NCBI GenBank assembly: GCA_964556005.1
Contig: CAZKUR010000008.1
Location: 1-64,000, forward strand
Source of the DNA: CAZKUR01 sp964556005
GTDB taxonomy: Bacteria > Bacteroidota > Ignavibacteria > Ignavibacteriales > Ignavibacteriaceae
DNA length: 64,000 bases
Direction: 5' to 3'
Below are positions 45,443-55,336 of the stretch, piece after piece (the stretch's first letter is position 1; every line of letters starts with the position of its first letter). Under the pieces are notes generated by a model, which saw only the letters and a program-made list of their open reading frames with translations, was not told the DNA's origin and did no database searches. Position numbers and translations under genes: made by a program.

Positions 45443-48013
45443 ATGTTCAAATTATTAGGTACATACTATGTAATTCCATACTTACCGGAAAACCTTGAAA
45501 ATTTAAGAGAAGTTGCCTATAATCTTTATTGGAGCTGGGATTCCGATTCACGAAATCTTTTTAGAAGGCTCGACCGGGAGCTTTGGGAAGAAACCAACCA
45601 TAACCCGGTTAGAATGCTTGGAAATATTAGTCAGGATAGATTGGAAGAGGTATCCCGCGATGATGGTTTTATTGCTCACTTAAACAGGGTACATAAAAAA
45701 CTTCAAGAATACTTAGGAGCAAAAACATGGTTCTCCAAGAATTTCAAAACCCCCAAGGATTTTAACATAGTCTATTTTTCTGCCGAGTTCGGCCTAACAG
45801 AATGCTTGCAGACATACTCCGGCGGATTGGGTGTGCTTGCAGGGGATCATTTGAAGGCATGCAGCGATCTCGGTATTCCTCTTATCGGAATGGGATTACT
45901 TTATAAGGAAGGCTACTTCCAGCAGTATCTGAATTCGGATGGATGGCAGCATGAGAGATATGAGATAAACGATTTTGATAATCTTCCGATGACTTTAGTT
46001 TTGAACAAAGATAATGAACCGCTGATCGAGTCGGTTTCCTTCATAAATAGAAAAGTATATTTCCAGATTTGGAAAATTCAAATTGGAAGAATTCCGCTAT
46101 ATCTGCTTGATACAAATATTCAATTAAATTCAGAGGAAGATAGAAAAATTACACGGACACTGTACGGTGGTAATGTAGAAACAAGAATTCAACAGGAAAT
46201 AATTCTCGGAATCGGCGGAGTTAGAACAATACATGCAATGGGTATTCGCCCAATGGTTTGTCATATGAATGAAGGGCATTCTGCATTTTTATCACTTGAG
46301 CGGATACGGATGGCTATAATGAAGGATGGATTATCATTTAAAGAGGGTAGGGAAATTGGATACCACTCAAATATATTTACCACCCATACACCGGTTCCGG
46401 CAGGTATTGATGTATTTTCAAATGAGCTTATCGAAAAGTACCTTGGTGATTATTATAGAAATGAATTGAAAATTAGCGGACGTGAATTCTATAAATTAGG
46501 TACAATCTATGAAGAAAGAGAACCTAGCGTATTTAATATGGCCCATCTTGCAATGAACACAGCGGGATATATAAACGGAGTTAGTAAACTACACAGCGAG
46601 GTTTCGAGAAAAATGTGGGTATCCGGTTATCCGCAGGTACCTTTTAATGAAATTCCAATCGGATATGTTACAAACGGAGTTCACATTCGTTCACATATTT
46701 CGCGCGAGATTGAAGAACTTTTCATTCAGTATATCGGAGAAAAGTGGGTAACTGATCCTGCGTCAAGCAATTTGTGGGAAAAAATTGACAAAATACCGGA
46801 CGAAGAATTTTGGAGGGTACATGAACGTAGAAGGGAGAGATTGGTTGCTTTTGCCCGTAGAAGGTTAATACAGCAGCTCAAATCAAGAGGCGGAAGCCAG
46901 GCGGAGATAGCAAGCGCTACGGAAATTCTTGACCCTAATGCTTTAACAATCGGGTTTGCAAGACGTTTTGCAACATATAAACGGGCAACGTTGATCTTCA
47001 GGGATATTGAAAGGCTTTTAAATATTCTAAACGATAAAGAACATCCGGTTCAAATTATTTTTGCCGGTAAAGCACATCCGAAGGATGAAGAAGGAAAGAG
47101 GCTCATCCAGGAGATTTATCAATTTACCAAGCAAGAACAATTTAAAAGACGGGTTGTATTTATCGAAAATTATGATATGAATGTCGCTCATCATTTAGTT
47201 GAAGGCTGCGATATATGGTTGAATAATCCGCGCCGTCCGCTTGAAGCCAGTGGAACTTCAGGTATGAAAGTAGTAGCAAACGGCTGTTTGAATTTCAGCG
47301 TCCTTGACGGCTGGTGGGATGAGGGATTTGATCCCGAAGTCGGCTGGAGAATAGGAAACGGCGAAGAGTATTACGATCCCGATTATCAGGATGATGTTGA
47401 ATCAAGGCAGCTTTATACGATGCTTGAAACCCAGATAATTCCTTTGTTTTATTCGATTGGTTCCGACGGGCTGCCGAGAGAATGGATAACCAAAATAAAA
47501 AATTCACTTAAAAAGTTAGCTCCGTATTTTAATACACATAGAATGGTGCAGGAATATCTTCATAATTATTATTTGCCTTCTTTGGAAAAAAGAGCAGTTT
47601 TAATGGATAATAAATACAGCGAAGTAAAAGCTTTTACTGCATGGAAAGAAAAATTAATAGCCCATTGGCAGTCGATTAAAATAGTTGGCATAAAAAATAA
47701 CGGGAACGGTTCAGCGGTCTATGTTGGCCAGAATTTTCCTGTAAATGTTGAAGTTAATTTAGGCGAGCTTAAACCGGAAGATGTTGAGGTACAAGCCTAT
47801 TATGGCCCTGTTGAAAAACAGGATAATCCGAATTATTTTTCGTATGTTGTTTTGGACGTTGATCATCAAGAAGATAAAACCGGCAATTATCATTACACTG
47901 GGAATATCAAATGCGAACATAGCGGACAGCAGTGCTTTACTATTAGGATTTTACCAAAACATCCTTTACTTATTCATCCTTTTGAAATCAGTCTTATTTA
48001 TTGGGCAAATTAA
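45443..48013 (+). CDS. glgP: Alpha-glucan (glycogen) phosphorylase
   Basis: An 856-residue enzyme releasing glucose-1-phosphate from glycogen or maltodextrin. It has the N-terminal DUF3417 region of the short-type alpha-glucan phosphorylases (LREVAYNLYWSWDSDSRNLFRRLD), then the GT35 catalytic part (FSAEFGLTECLQTYSGGLGVLAGDHLK; NEGHSAFLSLERI; GFARRFATYKRA). The pyridoxal-phosphate lysine is in EASGTSGMKVVANG. The final 150 residues form an extra beta-rich domain. No glycogen synthase gene is in view. An unknown coiled-coil gene follows after nine bases. Confidence 0.94.
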   Translation: MFKLLGTYYVIPYLPENLENLREVAYNLYWSWDSDSRNLFRRLDRELWEETNHNPVRMLGNISQDRLEEVSRDDGFIAHLNRVHKKLQEYLGAKTWFSKNFKTPKDFNIVYFSAEFGLTECLQTYSGGLGVLAGDHLKACSDLGIPLIGMGLLYKEGYFQQYLNSDGWQHERYEINDFDNLPMTLVLNKDNEPLIESVSFINRKVYFQIWKIQIGRIPLYLLDTNIQLNSEEDRKITRTLYGGNVETRIQQEIILGIGGVRTIHAMGIRPMVCHMNEGHSAFLSLERIRMAIMKDGLSFKEGREIGYHSNIFTTHTPVPAGIDVFSNELIEKYLGDYYRNELKISGREFYKLGTIYEEREPSVFNMAHLAMNTAGYINGVSKLHSEVSRKMWVSGYPQVPFNEIPIGYVTNGVHIRSHISREIEELFIQYIGEKWVTDPASSNLWEKIDKIPDEEFWRVHERRRERLVAFARRRLIQQLKSRGGSQAEIASATEILDPNALTIGFARRFATYKRATLIFRDIERLLNILNDKEHPVQIIFAGKAHPKDEEGKRLIQEIYQFTKQEQFKRRVVFIENYDMNVAHHLVEGCDIWLNNPRRPLEASGTSGMKVVANGCLNFSVLDGWWDEGFDPEVGWRIGNGEEYYDPDYQDDVESRQLYTMLETQIIPLFYSIGSDGLPREWITKIKNSLKKLAPYFNTHRMVQEYLHNYYLPSLEKRAVLMDNKYSEVKAFTAWKEKLIAHWQSIKIVGIKNNGNGSAVYVGQNFPVNVEVNLGELKPEDVEVQAYYGPVEKQDNPNYFSYVVLDVDHQEDKTGNYHYTGNIKCEHSGQQCFTIRILPKHPLLIHPFEISLIYWAN

Positions 48014-48022
48014 TATAAAAAA

Positions 48023-49183
48023 ATGTTATTAGAAACCCTGACAAAAAATAAAAACAACCTAATTATCTTTTCCCAAAATATTTTTGATTTTGATAATAAT
48101 TTTAAAATTCTAAATAAAGATGTTCCGGATAAAAAAATAATAAAGGTGCCTTACCGGGAAGTCTGTAAATTTGTCGATCTCGACATTCCAAAAAATTTAT
48201 TAGTTTATAGATTACTTACAAACATTAAAAAATTTGAGATTTTATACCCCAAGTACGGTTATTATGTCTTAATTCAGGGTTCTCCGGAACTGATTTATTT
48301 CGACCCTGTTTTTGCTGTTAAAGAATTGGAAAATTTCGATGAAGAACTGGATTTTGAAAATTTACGGTTCCGGATTCAGCAGGTAGGCCTTACTCTTTTC
48401 AGTAAAAAAAATAATCTCCCTGTTTACAGGGAATTATATGCAATCGATCTAAAAGCAGATGAAGCGCAAAATCAAAATGATAGTATCTTTGTTGAAGCTT
48501 ATCTATCAAAATTAGCGTTGAATAAATATTCCTATCAAGCAAAATTAAAAGAAGCCGGTAAGAAAACTATAGAAGATTTAAAACCACCCGATAAAAAAAT
48601 TCCCAATGTTCCTGGAGTACCGGACAAAAAAACAAATGAAGATTTTAACGAGCTCGAGAATAAAATTCCTAAAGATTTAGAATCGTTGAACAAAAAAATA
48701 CCGACACTGACAAATAAATTCGAGTCGTTTGAAGAAAGATTTAAACAAATTACTGAAAGAGCAACCGAACTTGAAAAGCTGAAATTGAAAAAGGCTGAAG
48801 ACGAAAGCAAAGCGAAGTTGCAAAAGCATGGAATTGAAGAAGATGATGAATTTGATTCAAGTGAAGTTGTGAAATTGTCGATTGCTAATTTCCTTAAGGC
48901 AAAGCCTAATTTCTTTACGGTAAACGAAAATGAAAGAATATTAAATAATACTCTTGCCGGAACTTGTTCACAGGAAAAATCAGATGATATAGAAATTAAA
49001 AAATCCGAGTTTAGTGATTTTTTAAAAAGCAAGAGAACTTCGAATGTAAATATTCAAAATGCAGTTGAATCAAAGAAAGCTGACGATCAACAAAAACTGG
49101 AAGTATTCGAGACAAACCCTGAAGTTAATAAAAAAATTGCAGCTAAAAGAGATAAGAGATTTGTGCTTAGAATAAAAGATTAA
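48023..49183 (+). CDS. Uncharacterised coiled-coil protein
   Basis: A 386-residue protein matching no family recognised here. The first 170 residues look globular (YREVCKFVDLDIPKNLLVYRLL, YGYYVLIQGSPELIYFDP). A proline/lysine linker and a charged coiled-coil follow (about 225-275, with FEERFKQITERATELEKL). The tail is low-complexity and charged. No signal peptide is present, so it is probably cytoplasmic. The ATG lies nine bases after glgP, though with no clear ribosome site. The stop overlaps the convergent MoxR gene by four bases. Confidence 0.55.
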   Translation: MLLETLTKNKNNLIIFSQNIFDFDNNFKILNKDVPDKKIIKVPYREVCKFVDLDIPKNLLVYRLLTNIKKFEILYPKYGYYVLIQGSPELIYFDPVFAVKELENFDEELDFENLRFRIQQVGLTLFSKKNNLPVYRELYAIDLKADEAQNQNDSIFVEAYLSKLALNKYSYQAKLKEAGKKTIEDLKPPDKKIPNVPGVPDKKTNEDFNELENKIPKDLESLNKKIPTLTNKFESFEERFKQITERATELEKLKLKKAEDESKAKLQKHGIEEDDEFDSSEVVKLSIANFLKAKPNFFTVNENERILNNTLAGTCSQEKSDDIEIKKSEFSDFLKSKRTSNVNIQNAVESKKADDQQKLEVFETNPEVNKKIAAKRDKRFVLRIKD

Positions 49184-50694
49184 TATAAATCGGGATCTTT
49201 GCCTTCAATATCTATATCATCTTCCTCCTTGGACATACTGAACATCGAGCTTAACATATCTTTAAATTTCAAACTGTTCTCAAGTTTAAATTTGCTCAGC
49301 ATCGAATATTCCGCTAAACCGTGAAGAACGAATTCCATCAACAATAATTGTGATTTTTCTTCTTCATTCGGAAAATATTTTTTTACCACTTCTTTCAGGC
49401 CGGGTACTTTAGTTAGAGCTTCACAATATTTTTTATCGGGAAGATCTGTCATTAAATCTAATATATTGCCTTTGTTGAACCAATTGATTATTGTCTGATA
49501 CGGATTTTGTTCCTGGCTTTTTTTCAATTTATCGGGAGTCGGAAAATATTTATCAAACAAAGTCCTGATTGCTTTACTAATTAATATGTTTGCAACTTTC
49601 GACGGGCCTTCCTGCTCGCCTTCATAAACCAATTCTATTTTGCCTGTTATTGACGGTATAACGCCATACATGTCCGATATTCTTAGATGAGTTTTTTGTT
49701 CATTATTTCTAATCATTCTTCGTTCGGCAGTGCTGATTAAATTCTCATATCCGGAAATTGTAAGTCGCGCAGATACACCGCTTTTCGGATCGATGTATTC
49801 ACTCTGCCTTGCCTCAAAAGCAATTTGCTCGACAAGATCTTTTAAAAGATCATGGCTCACTATTCCCATTTTTTGTTCGGCAGTGAATTTCGATTCCTGC
49901 TCGGTTATCAATCTAGAAAGCTCGATGGTTTTCGGATAATGGGTAAGTATCTGGCTGTCAATTCTATCTTTTAAAGGAGTTACAATCGATCCGCGGTTCG
50001 TGTAATCTTCAGGGTTTGCCGTGAATACAAATTGAATATCCAGGGGAAGCCTGATTTTAAATCCTCTTATTTGAATATCCCTTTCCTGAAGAATATTAAA
50101 TAATGCCACTTGTATTCTTGCCTGTAAGTCGGGGAGTTCATTTATAGCAAAGATTCCCCGGTGCGATCTTGGAATCAACCCGAAGTGAATTACTCTTTCA
50201 TCGGAGTAGGGAAGTTTTAAAGAAGCAGCCTTTATAGGATCGACATCTCCGATTAAATCTGCAATAGTAACATCCGGTGTAGCCAGTTTTTCAGTATATC
50301 TTTCGGAACGGTGCATCCATTCGATTGGAGTTTGATCTTTAAATTCGTTAATAATATCTTTTGCTTTTCTCGAAAGCGGAAAGAAAGGATCATCATTTAA
50401 TTCCGAACCAGCCACGATTGGAATGTATTCATCCAACAGATTGATGAATAACCGTGCGATTTTTGTTTTGGCTTGACCACGGAGGCCCAGCAAAATTAAG
50501 TTATGCCTCGAAAGAATTGCCGTTTCGATATCCGGGATTACAGAATCTTCGTAACCCAATATTCCTTCGAATGGATTTTTCCCATTCCTCAGGCTTTCAA
50601 TTAAATTGTCACGCATCTCCGATTTAATAGACCGGGTTTTATATTGGCTTTTTTTTAAATCGCCAAACGTTTTTATATTTTTGTAATTCATCAA
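49180..50694 (-). CDS. MoxR-like AAA+ ATPase
   Basis: A 504-residue AAA+ protein of the MoxR/magnesium-chelatase ChlI type, expected to work as a chaperone with the adjacent VWA protein. The Walker A region is GLRGQAKTKI. The sensor segment is QFVFTANPEDYTNRGSIVTPLKDRID. The Walker B segment reads GIFAINELPDL, with asparagine where aspartate is usual. Known MoxR-VWA pairs act on protein or metal-centre maturation; the target here is unknown. The partner gene begins 45 bases upstream on the same strand. Confidence 0.88.
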   Translation of the reverse strand: MMNYKNIKTFGDLKKSQYKTRSIKSEMRDNLIESLRNGKNPFEGILGYEDSVIPDIETAILSRHNLILLGLRGQAKTKIARLFINLLDEYIPIVAGSELNDDPFFPLSRKAKDIINEFKDQTPIEWMHRSERYTEKLATPDVTIADLIGDVDPIKAASLKLPYSDERVIHFGLIPRSHRGIFAINELPDLQARIQVALFNILQERDIQIRGFKIRLPLDIQFVFTANPEDYTNRGSIVTPLKDRIDSQILTHYPKTIELSRLITEQESKFTAEQKMGIVSHDLLKDLVEQIAFEARQSEYIDPKSGVSARLTISGYENLISTAERRMIRNNEQKTHLRISDMYGVIPSITGKIELVYEGEQEGPSKVANILISKAIRTLFDKYFPTPDKLKKSQEQNPYQTIINWFNKGNILDLMTDLPDKKYCEALTKVPGLKEVVKKYFPNEEEKSQLLLMEFVLHGLAEYSMLSKFKLENSLKFKDMLSSMFSMSKEEDDIDIEGKDPDLY

Positions 50695-50739
50695 ATTGAG
50701 TAAACTCCTAAGCTATTTTTGAGGCAGGAAACCGAAGAA

Positions 50740-51837
50740 TTATTTCAATCTTTTTCTTCTGTTCCTTATATAGTCTTCAAAGATATAATCTCCTAAACCG
50801 TCAAGACTGCTGTAAAATGCGCGCCCATTGTTCGTCTTTGAAAATTCTCTAACAAACTTCTGCAAGTAGGGATCTTTGGCAATCATAAAAGTCGTTATAT
50901 TTATTCCAAGCTTCCTGCATCTTGCAGCTTCATCCAGAGTTTTGTTTACGATTCTTCTATCGAGTCCGAAACTATTTTTATAGTATTTAGCCCCGCTTTT
51001 TAAGCAAGTCGGTTTGCCATCAGTAACCAAGAAAATTTGTTTATTGCTTGTTTTTCTTCTCCTTAAAATATCAACTGCTAATTGCAGGCCCGCAACGGTG
51101 TTAGTGTGGTAAGGCCCTACTTGCAGATATGGAAGATCTTTAATTTCAATCGGCCAAGCATCGTTGCCGAATACTAAAATATCAAGCGTATCTTTTGGAT
51201 ATTTGGTTGTAATTAATTCCGATAAAGCCATCGCTACTTTTTTTGCCGGTGTAATTCTATCTTCCCCGTAAAGAATCATTGAGTGCGAAATATCGATCAT
51301 TAAAACGGTTGAAGTAATTACTTTAAAATCTCTTTCTTCAACTTCAAGATCATCCTCAGTTAATTGAAAATCGTCTATACCGTGATTGATTTGTGCATTT
51401 CTAATCGAATCGGTAACATCAATTTGATCTAATGAATCTCCGAAATAATATTCACGCCTGTCGGAAGTTTGCTCGTCGCCTGGCCCTGAATGGGGAGTAT
51501 AGTGATTGCCTTTTTTATTTTTTTTAAGCTGACCGAAGATTTCTTCCAATGATTGACGTCTTATTGATTGCTCTGTTTTAGCTGTTATGTGAAATACATT
51601 TCCGTTTTCGTTTTCTTCCAGATAATGCTTGTCTTTCAGCTCCTGAATAAAATCGCCCATGCCGTAGCCATCGTTTGTCAATCCGTATTGACGATCCAGT
51701 TCATTCAACCAATTCAATGCTTCGGCAACATCTCCGGAGGTGATGGTTAAAAGCTGCAGAAATAATTTTAACAAATCTTCAAATGCTGCATTGTTCTTTT
51801 TCTGCGGAATATATTTTGTGAACCTGTTTCCTAACAT
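50740..51837 (-). CDS. VWA-domain protein, partner of the MoxR ATPase
   Basis: A 365-residue protein with a von Willebrand factor A domain in its C-terminal half (about 175-350). The metal-ion-dependent adhesion site is VLMIDISHSM (DxSxS), with a later threonine in FLVTDGKPT. The N-terminal half is helical and charged. There is no signal peptide or transmembrane helix, so it is cytoplasmic. It is the first gene of the minus-strand operon with the MoxR ATPase. Confidence 0.88.
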   Translation of the reverse strand: MLGNRFTKYIPQKKNNAAFEDLLKLFLQLLTITSGDVAEALNWLNELDRQYGLTNDGYGMGDFIQELKDKHYLEENENGNVFHITAKTEQSIRRQSLEEIFGQLKKNKKGNHYTPHSGPGDEQTSDRREYYFGDSLDQIDVTDSIRNAQINHGIDDFQLTEDDLEVEERDFKVITSTVLMIDISHSMILYGEDRITPAKKVAMALSELITTKYPKDTLDILVFGNDAWPIEIKDLPYLQVGPYHTNTVAGLQLAVDILRRRKTSNKQIFLVTDGKPTCLKSGAKYYKNSFGLDRRIVNKTLDEAARCRKLGINITTFMIAKDPYLQKFVREFSKTNNGRAFYSSLDGLGDYIFEDYIRNRRKRLK

Positions 51838-52329
51838 AATTATATTTACTTAACTAATAATTTGAGTCTATATTTAAATATTATTCAAGATAAGCAATCA
51901 CAAAAAGATTAAAACTAACTTATCTTAGATTAACTAATAATATTGTGATAAAGATATATTTATTAAAGATTATTGCGTTCGTCAACATTCTAAAGATAAG
52001 AAGTACTGTTGAATTGTAAAAGAATAAAAAGTGAAATGCATCAACTATTACCAGGTCAAATTTTTATTCTTTGATTGTGGTAAGTATTGTTTGAAGCAAT
52101 TTTTATCCGAGAATTATTCTGTAGATAAGAAAAATGGAAAAAATTTATTTCTTTAGAATATAAAATAAAAATTTAAAAATTTTATAAAATCCGGTTGCAA
52201 AAATTTTTATTATTTTGGTGTGAAATAAAAGATTTCAACTCTCGCAGCATTTTTAATTGCATGATATAAATATTAAAAAGAATGCCTGTGTTAACAGGCA
52301 CTCTTTAAATATAATCCCCAAAAAAACAA
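51838..52329. other. AT-rich gap with clpP terminator
   Basis: About 490 bases separate the VWA-MoxR operon from clpP, both on the minus strand. The stretch must contain the promoter of the VWA gene. It is very AT-rich and shows no clear hexamer pair. The clpP terminator is at its right end. Confidence 0.5.
52274..52304 (-). terminator. Rho-independent terminator of clpP
   Basis: Read on the minus strand, GAGTGCCTGT-TAAC-ACAGGCATTC forms a ten-base stem with one wobble, followed by TTTTT. It lies about 26 bases after the clpP stop. Confidence 0.82.
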
Positions 52330-52956
52330 TTACTTCTTTCCTGCAGGAATTCTCTTCTCTAAAATATTATCAATTAATTTATAATTTTTTGCTTCTTCGG
52401 CAGTTAAAAAATAATCCCTGTCGCAGTCTTTTGTAATCTGTTCAATAGTCTTGCCTGTATGATCGGCAAGAATTTTATATAATGTGTCTCGGGTTTTCAG
52501 CATTTCTCTTGCATGAATTTCAATATCCGAAGTCTGACCCTGCAAGCCGCCAACCCATGGCTGATGTATCATAATTTTTGAATTAGGTAGGGCAGTTCTT
52601 TTATTATTTGCTCCGCCTGCTAAAAGGATTGCCGCCATACTTGCCGCCATACCGACGCAAATAGTAGAAACATCCGGTTTGATGTACTTCATTGTATCGT
52701 AAATTGCAAGTCCTGCGGTAACGCTTCCGCCGGGTGAATTTATATAAAGGTTTATATCTTTATCTGCATCTTCCGCTTCGAGAAAGATTAACTGTGCTAT
52801 AGTTAAGCTTGCGACGTGATCGTCTATTGGCATACCGATAAAAATAATTCTTTCCCTAAGAAGGCGTGAATAGATATCCATCCCTCTTTCGCCGCGGCCT
52901 GTCTGTTCGATTACATAAGGAACTAATTGGTTATATATTTCCGGGTGATTTATCAT
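52330..52956 (-). CDS. clpP: ATP-dependent Clp protease proteolytic subunit
   Basis: A 208-residue serine protease that forms the barrel of the Clp protease. The catalytic triad is S106 (GMAASMAA), H131 (MIHQPWVGG) and D181 (DCDRDYFLTAEEA). The oxyanion region YINSPGGSVTAGLAIYDTM is normal. The ATG overlaps the tig stop by four bases (ATGA), the common tig-clpP pairing. No clpX gene is in the window. Confidence 0.98.
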   Translation of the reverse strand: MINHPEIYNQLVPYVIEQTGRGERGMDIYSRLLRERIIFIGMPIDDHVASLTIAQLIFLEAEDADKDINLYINSPGGSVTAGLAIYDTMKYIKPDVSTICVGMAASMAAILLAGGANNKRTALPNSKIMIHQPWVGGLQGQTSDIEIHAREMLKTRDTLYKILADHTGKTIEQITKDCDRDYFLTAEEAKNYKLIDNILEKRIPAGKK

Positions 52957-54272
52957 TTATTCTCCTTTGCTTCTTTCTTTTCTAAAGTTTCTTTATCTAC
53001 TTTTTTAATTTGATTATTCATCTTTAAGAAATCGAACAGCTTTTTATCTAGCAACTGTTCTTTAAAATTCGTCGATTTATAGTAACTGAAAAGCTTATCT
53101 TCGGTTAGGCCGGAATTCTCTGCATCTTTCTTTGCCATTTCTCTCAATTCTTCATCGGGAACATCAAGATTTTCTTCTTTAATAATAGCATTTCTCAGCA
53201 AATACCATTTTACTTCGAACTCCGCATTGTTTTTATATCTTTCCCTTACTAAGTCTTTATCGATTTTATTGTAACCTTGTTTTTTATAATATTGCTCTTC
53301 TTTCTGGACAAAATCATCCAATAAATTATCTACAAGAGAATTCGGAGCAGTAAATTTATTATTATTAATAATCTTTTCGGTCAGCTTATCTCTTGTATAT
53401 TTTTCAGTAGTTTGGTCGTAATAATTTTGAATATCCTTCCGTATGTCATTTCTAAAATCTTCTTCGGTGGCGACTTTATCTTTTGTAACTTTTTTAATAA
53501 GCTCTTCGGTTAGTTCGGGTAAGACTATTTTTTTAATGCTTTTTATTTCGGCTTTGTAAATAAAATTTTCACTAATTGTTTCTTCATTGCCCTCTGCATT
53601 TTTTTCTTTTCGTTCCTGTTTGAATGAAAAGTTGAAGCTTTCACCGGTTTTTTTACCTTTTGCGTTTTCAATAATTTCCTTGTTTATTTTTTCTTCGGTG
53701 AGGTCGATATCCATCTCTTCCGGTTTTGCATCATTATAGGGATTGCCGTCTTCGTTAATTCTAAGAATTTCTACATGAAGAATGCAATTATTATCATCCC
53801 CGACAATGGCCGTGTCTTCAGTCGTGCTGTTTGCTCTTTTAATATGAAATATTTCATGCTCAACATCCTCATCTTTTACCTGTAAGTCCGGAACTTCAAT
53901 TTCCTGGTCCCTATAATCTTTAATATCCAGTTCAGGTATAACTTCGTACTTAACTTTAAATGAGAACTCCTCGCCCGGATGAAATTTAATGTCGGTCATT
54001 ACAGGCTGCCCGATTGGTTTTAATTCTTTTTCTTTTGCGATATCCCAGAAAAGGCTGTTCGCAACTTTCTCGGAAGCTTCATGCTCGAGTGAATCACCGA
54101 ACATTTTTTTTATCATCGCAGGGGGGACTTTACCCTTTCTGAATCCGGGAACCTGGATTTTTTTACTTCGCTTTTTAACTTCGTTATCGATGTCGTTTTT
54201 TATTTCGTCGTATGTATAAGAAATTTCTACCTCTTTTTCGGATGTTGAGACATCGTTTATTTTAACTTCCAA
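52953..54272 (-). CDS. tig: Trigger factor
   Basis: A 439-residue ribosome-bound chaperone and prolyl isomerase. The N-terminal ribosome-binding loop is visible as QVPGFRKGKVPPAMIKKMFG. The middle FKBP-like region is divergent, and the C-terminal helical chaperone part (about 260-420) is intact. It is followed by clpP, as in many bacteria. The start is preceded by AGAGAGGAAAT on the minus strand. Confidence 0.96.
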   Translation of the reverse strand: MEVKINDVSTSEKEVEISYTYDEIKNDIDNEVKKRSKKIQVPGFRKGKVPPAMIKKMFGDSLEHEASEKVANSLFWDIAKEKELKPIGQPVMTDIKFHPGEEFSFKVKYEVIPELDIKDYRDQEIEVPDLQVKDEDVEHEIFHIKRANSTTEDTAIVGDDNNCILHVEILRINEDGNPYNDAKPEEMDIDLTEEKINKEIIENAKGKKTGESFNFSFKQERKEKNAEGNEETISENFIYKAEIKSIKKIVLPELTEELIKKVTKDKVATEEDFRNDIRKDIQNYYDQTTEKYTRDKLTEKIINNNKFTAPNSLVDNLLDDFVQKEEQYYKKQGYNKIDKDLVRERYKNNAEFEVKWYLLRNAIIKEENLDVPDEELREMAKKDAENSGLTEDKLFSYYKSTNFKEQLLDKKLFDFLKMNNQIKKVDKETLEKKEAKENK

Positions 54273-54711
54273 AATTTCCTCTCTATTCTTATGTATTTAA
54301 ATTAAATGTGAAATTGAAATCCAGGTTGTTGAAAATTTTCTTGAACCTGTTTTACTGATTTCCAAAGCCTCAAAATTATTTTTATGGAATAATTTATAAA
54401 TATTAAACATCAAAAATAATAAAATCTGCCGTATTTATGCATTTTTATTACTCAAATCGGATAGTTCTTTCATTAAATAAATACGATTCTATGCCAATTT
54501 CTTATAAATTTCTTTTATTGAGTAAATTTGGCAGAGCTGCTTTCGTGATGACAAGCAAAATTTATAAGGGTAGTGTATGCCTTATGAATAAAATCTTTAT
54601 TTAATATTTATATGAGGAGTTTTAACCGTTGTATGATCTTTTAATGATTACTAGAAAAAATATATTTATTTAAAAATTAATTAACTATAAATACAATAAT
54701 TATTTTTTTTA

Positions 54712-54740
54712 TTGACTTTACCGAAATAAGGTAGTATTGT
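54712..54740 (+). promoter_or_regulatory. Sigma-70-like promoter with no gene behind it
   Basis: TTGACT (54712-54717) and TATTGT (54735-54740) are exactly 17 bases apart. The spacer holds a TACC-N7-GGTA inverted repeat. No reading frame follows for almost 900 bases on this strand. Confidence 0.45.
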
Positions 54741-54746
54741 AAAAGA

Positions 54747-54805
54747 TGGGCAGCGTATATTCGTATTAGTAAGGTTCCTACAACCAATAAGGTTTTTTCT
54801 TTTTT
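54747..54805 (+). ncRNA. Candidate small RNA
   Basis: Transcription from the promoter at 54712 would start near 54747. A short stem AACC-N5-GGTT at 54782-54794 followed by TTTTTTCTTTTTT could end it about 58 bases later. The stem is weak, no known RNA family was recognised, and the call rests only on promoter and terminator spacing. Confidence 0.25.
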
Positions 54806-55253
54806 ACTTATTTATTTCTTTTTTAGAACTTAACAGTTTAAACTTTACAATATTTTTGAATCCTACAAAAAAGAAAACGGGTATTTATTGGAATTATAAT
54901 GTTTCTTCAACGAAAAAGACTTCAGTATTTTGTTTGTCTTTTAAAGCTTGCTAATTTTAATCTTGATAAGAATTTTTTTACTTGAATAAAAAACAAGCTA
55001 CCGTCTAAAGCTGAAATATCATTTATTTATATTTAAATCTTTTATTAACGCTAAAAATAATTGTCTACATTAAATACCGCTTCAATATTACCTGATTCTG
55101 TAAGTTTATGTTTCATGCAAAGTAGTTTTGATCTATTAGATTCGGTTTATTAATTTTTACAGGAAATGATTCTACCGGTAATTATGAATTGAATACGGAT
55201 GTAAATTATTAAAATGGGAAAGCTTCGTAATTGATTATTGTGAAAAAAGTTAG

Positions 55254-55336
55254 TGCGAGAAGGGGGACTCGAACCCCCACACCTTATGGGTACTAGATCC
55301 TAAGTCTAGCGCGTCTGCCAATTCCGCCATTCTCGC
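55254..55336 (-). tRNA. tRNA-Leu (anticodon UAG)
   Basis: On the minus strand the acceptor stem is GCGAGAA/TTCTCGC with discriminator A. The anticodon loop CTTAGGA between CTAGA and TCTAG gives anticodon TAG, which reads CUA. A long variable arm follows, typical of type II tRNA-Leu, and the T arm is GGGGG-TTCGAGT-CCCCC. The gene is 83 bases long and no CCA is encoded. Confidence 0.95.

Larger units (their letters stand above)
54273..55253. other. Long AT-rich intergenic region
   Basis: Nearly 1 kb between the tig start and the 3' end of tRNA-Leu. No coding frame could be supported. It should hold the tig promoter on the minus strand. The one clear signal is a plus-strand promoter at 54712-54740 followed by a weak hairpin and T-run. 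Confidence 0.5.

Noticed and set aside
48535..49032. A long open frame opposite the coiled-coil gene
   Set aside because: It is serine/phenylalanine-rich, the expected mirror of the lysine/glutamate-rich coiled-coil on the other strand.
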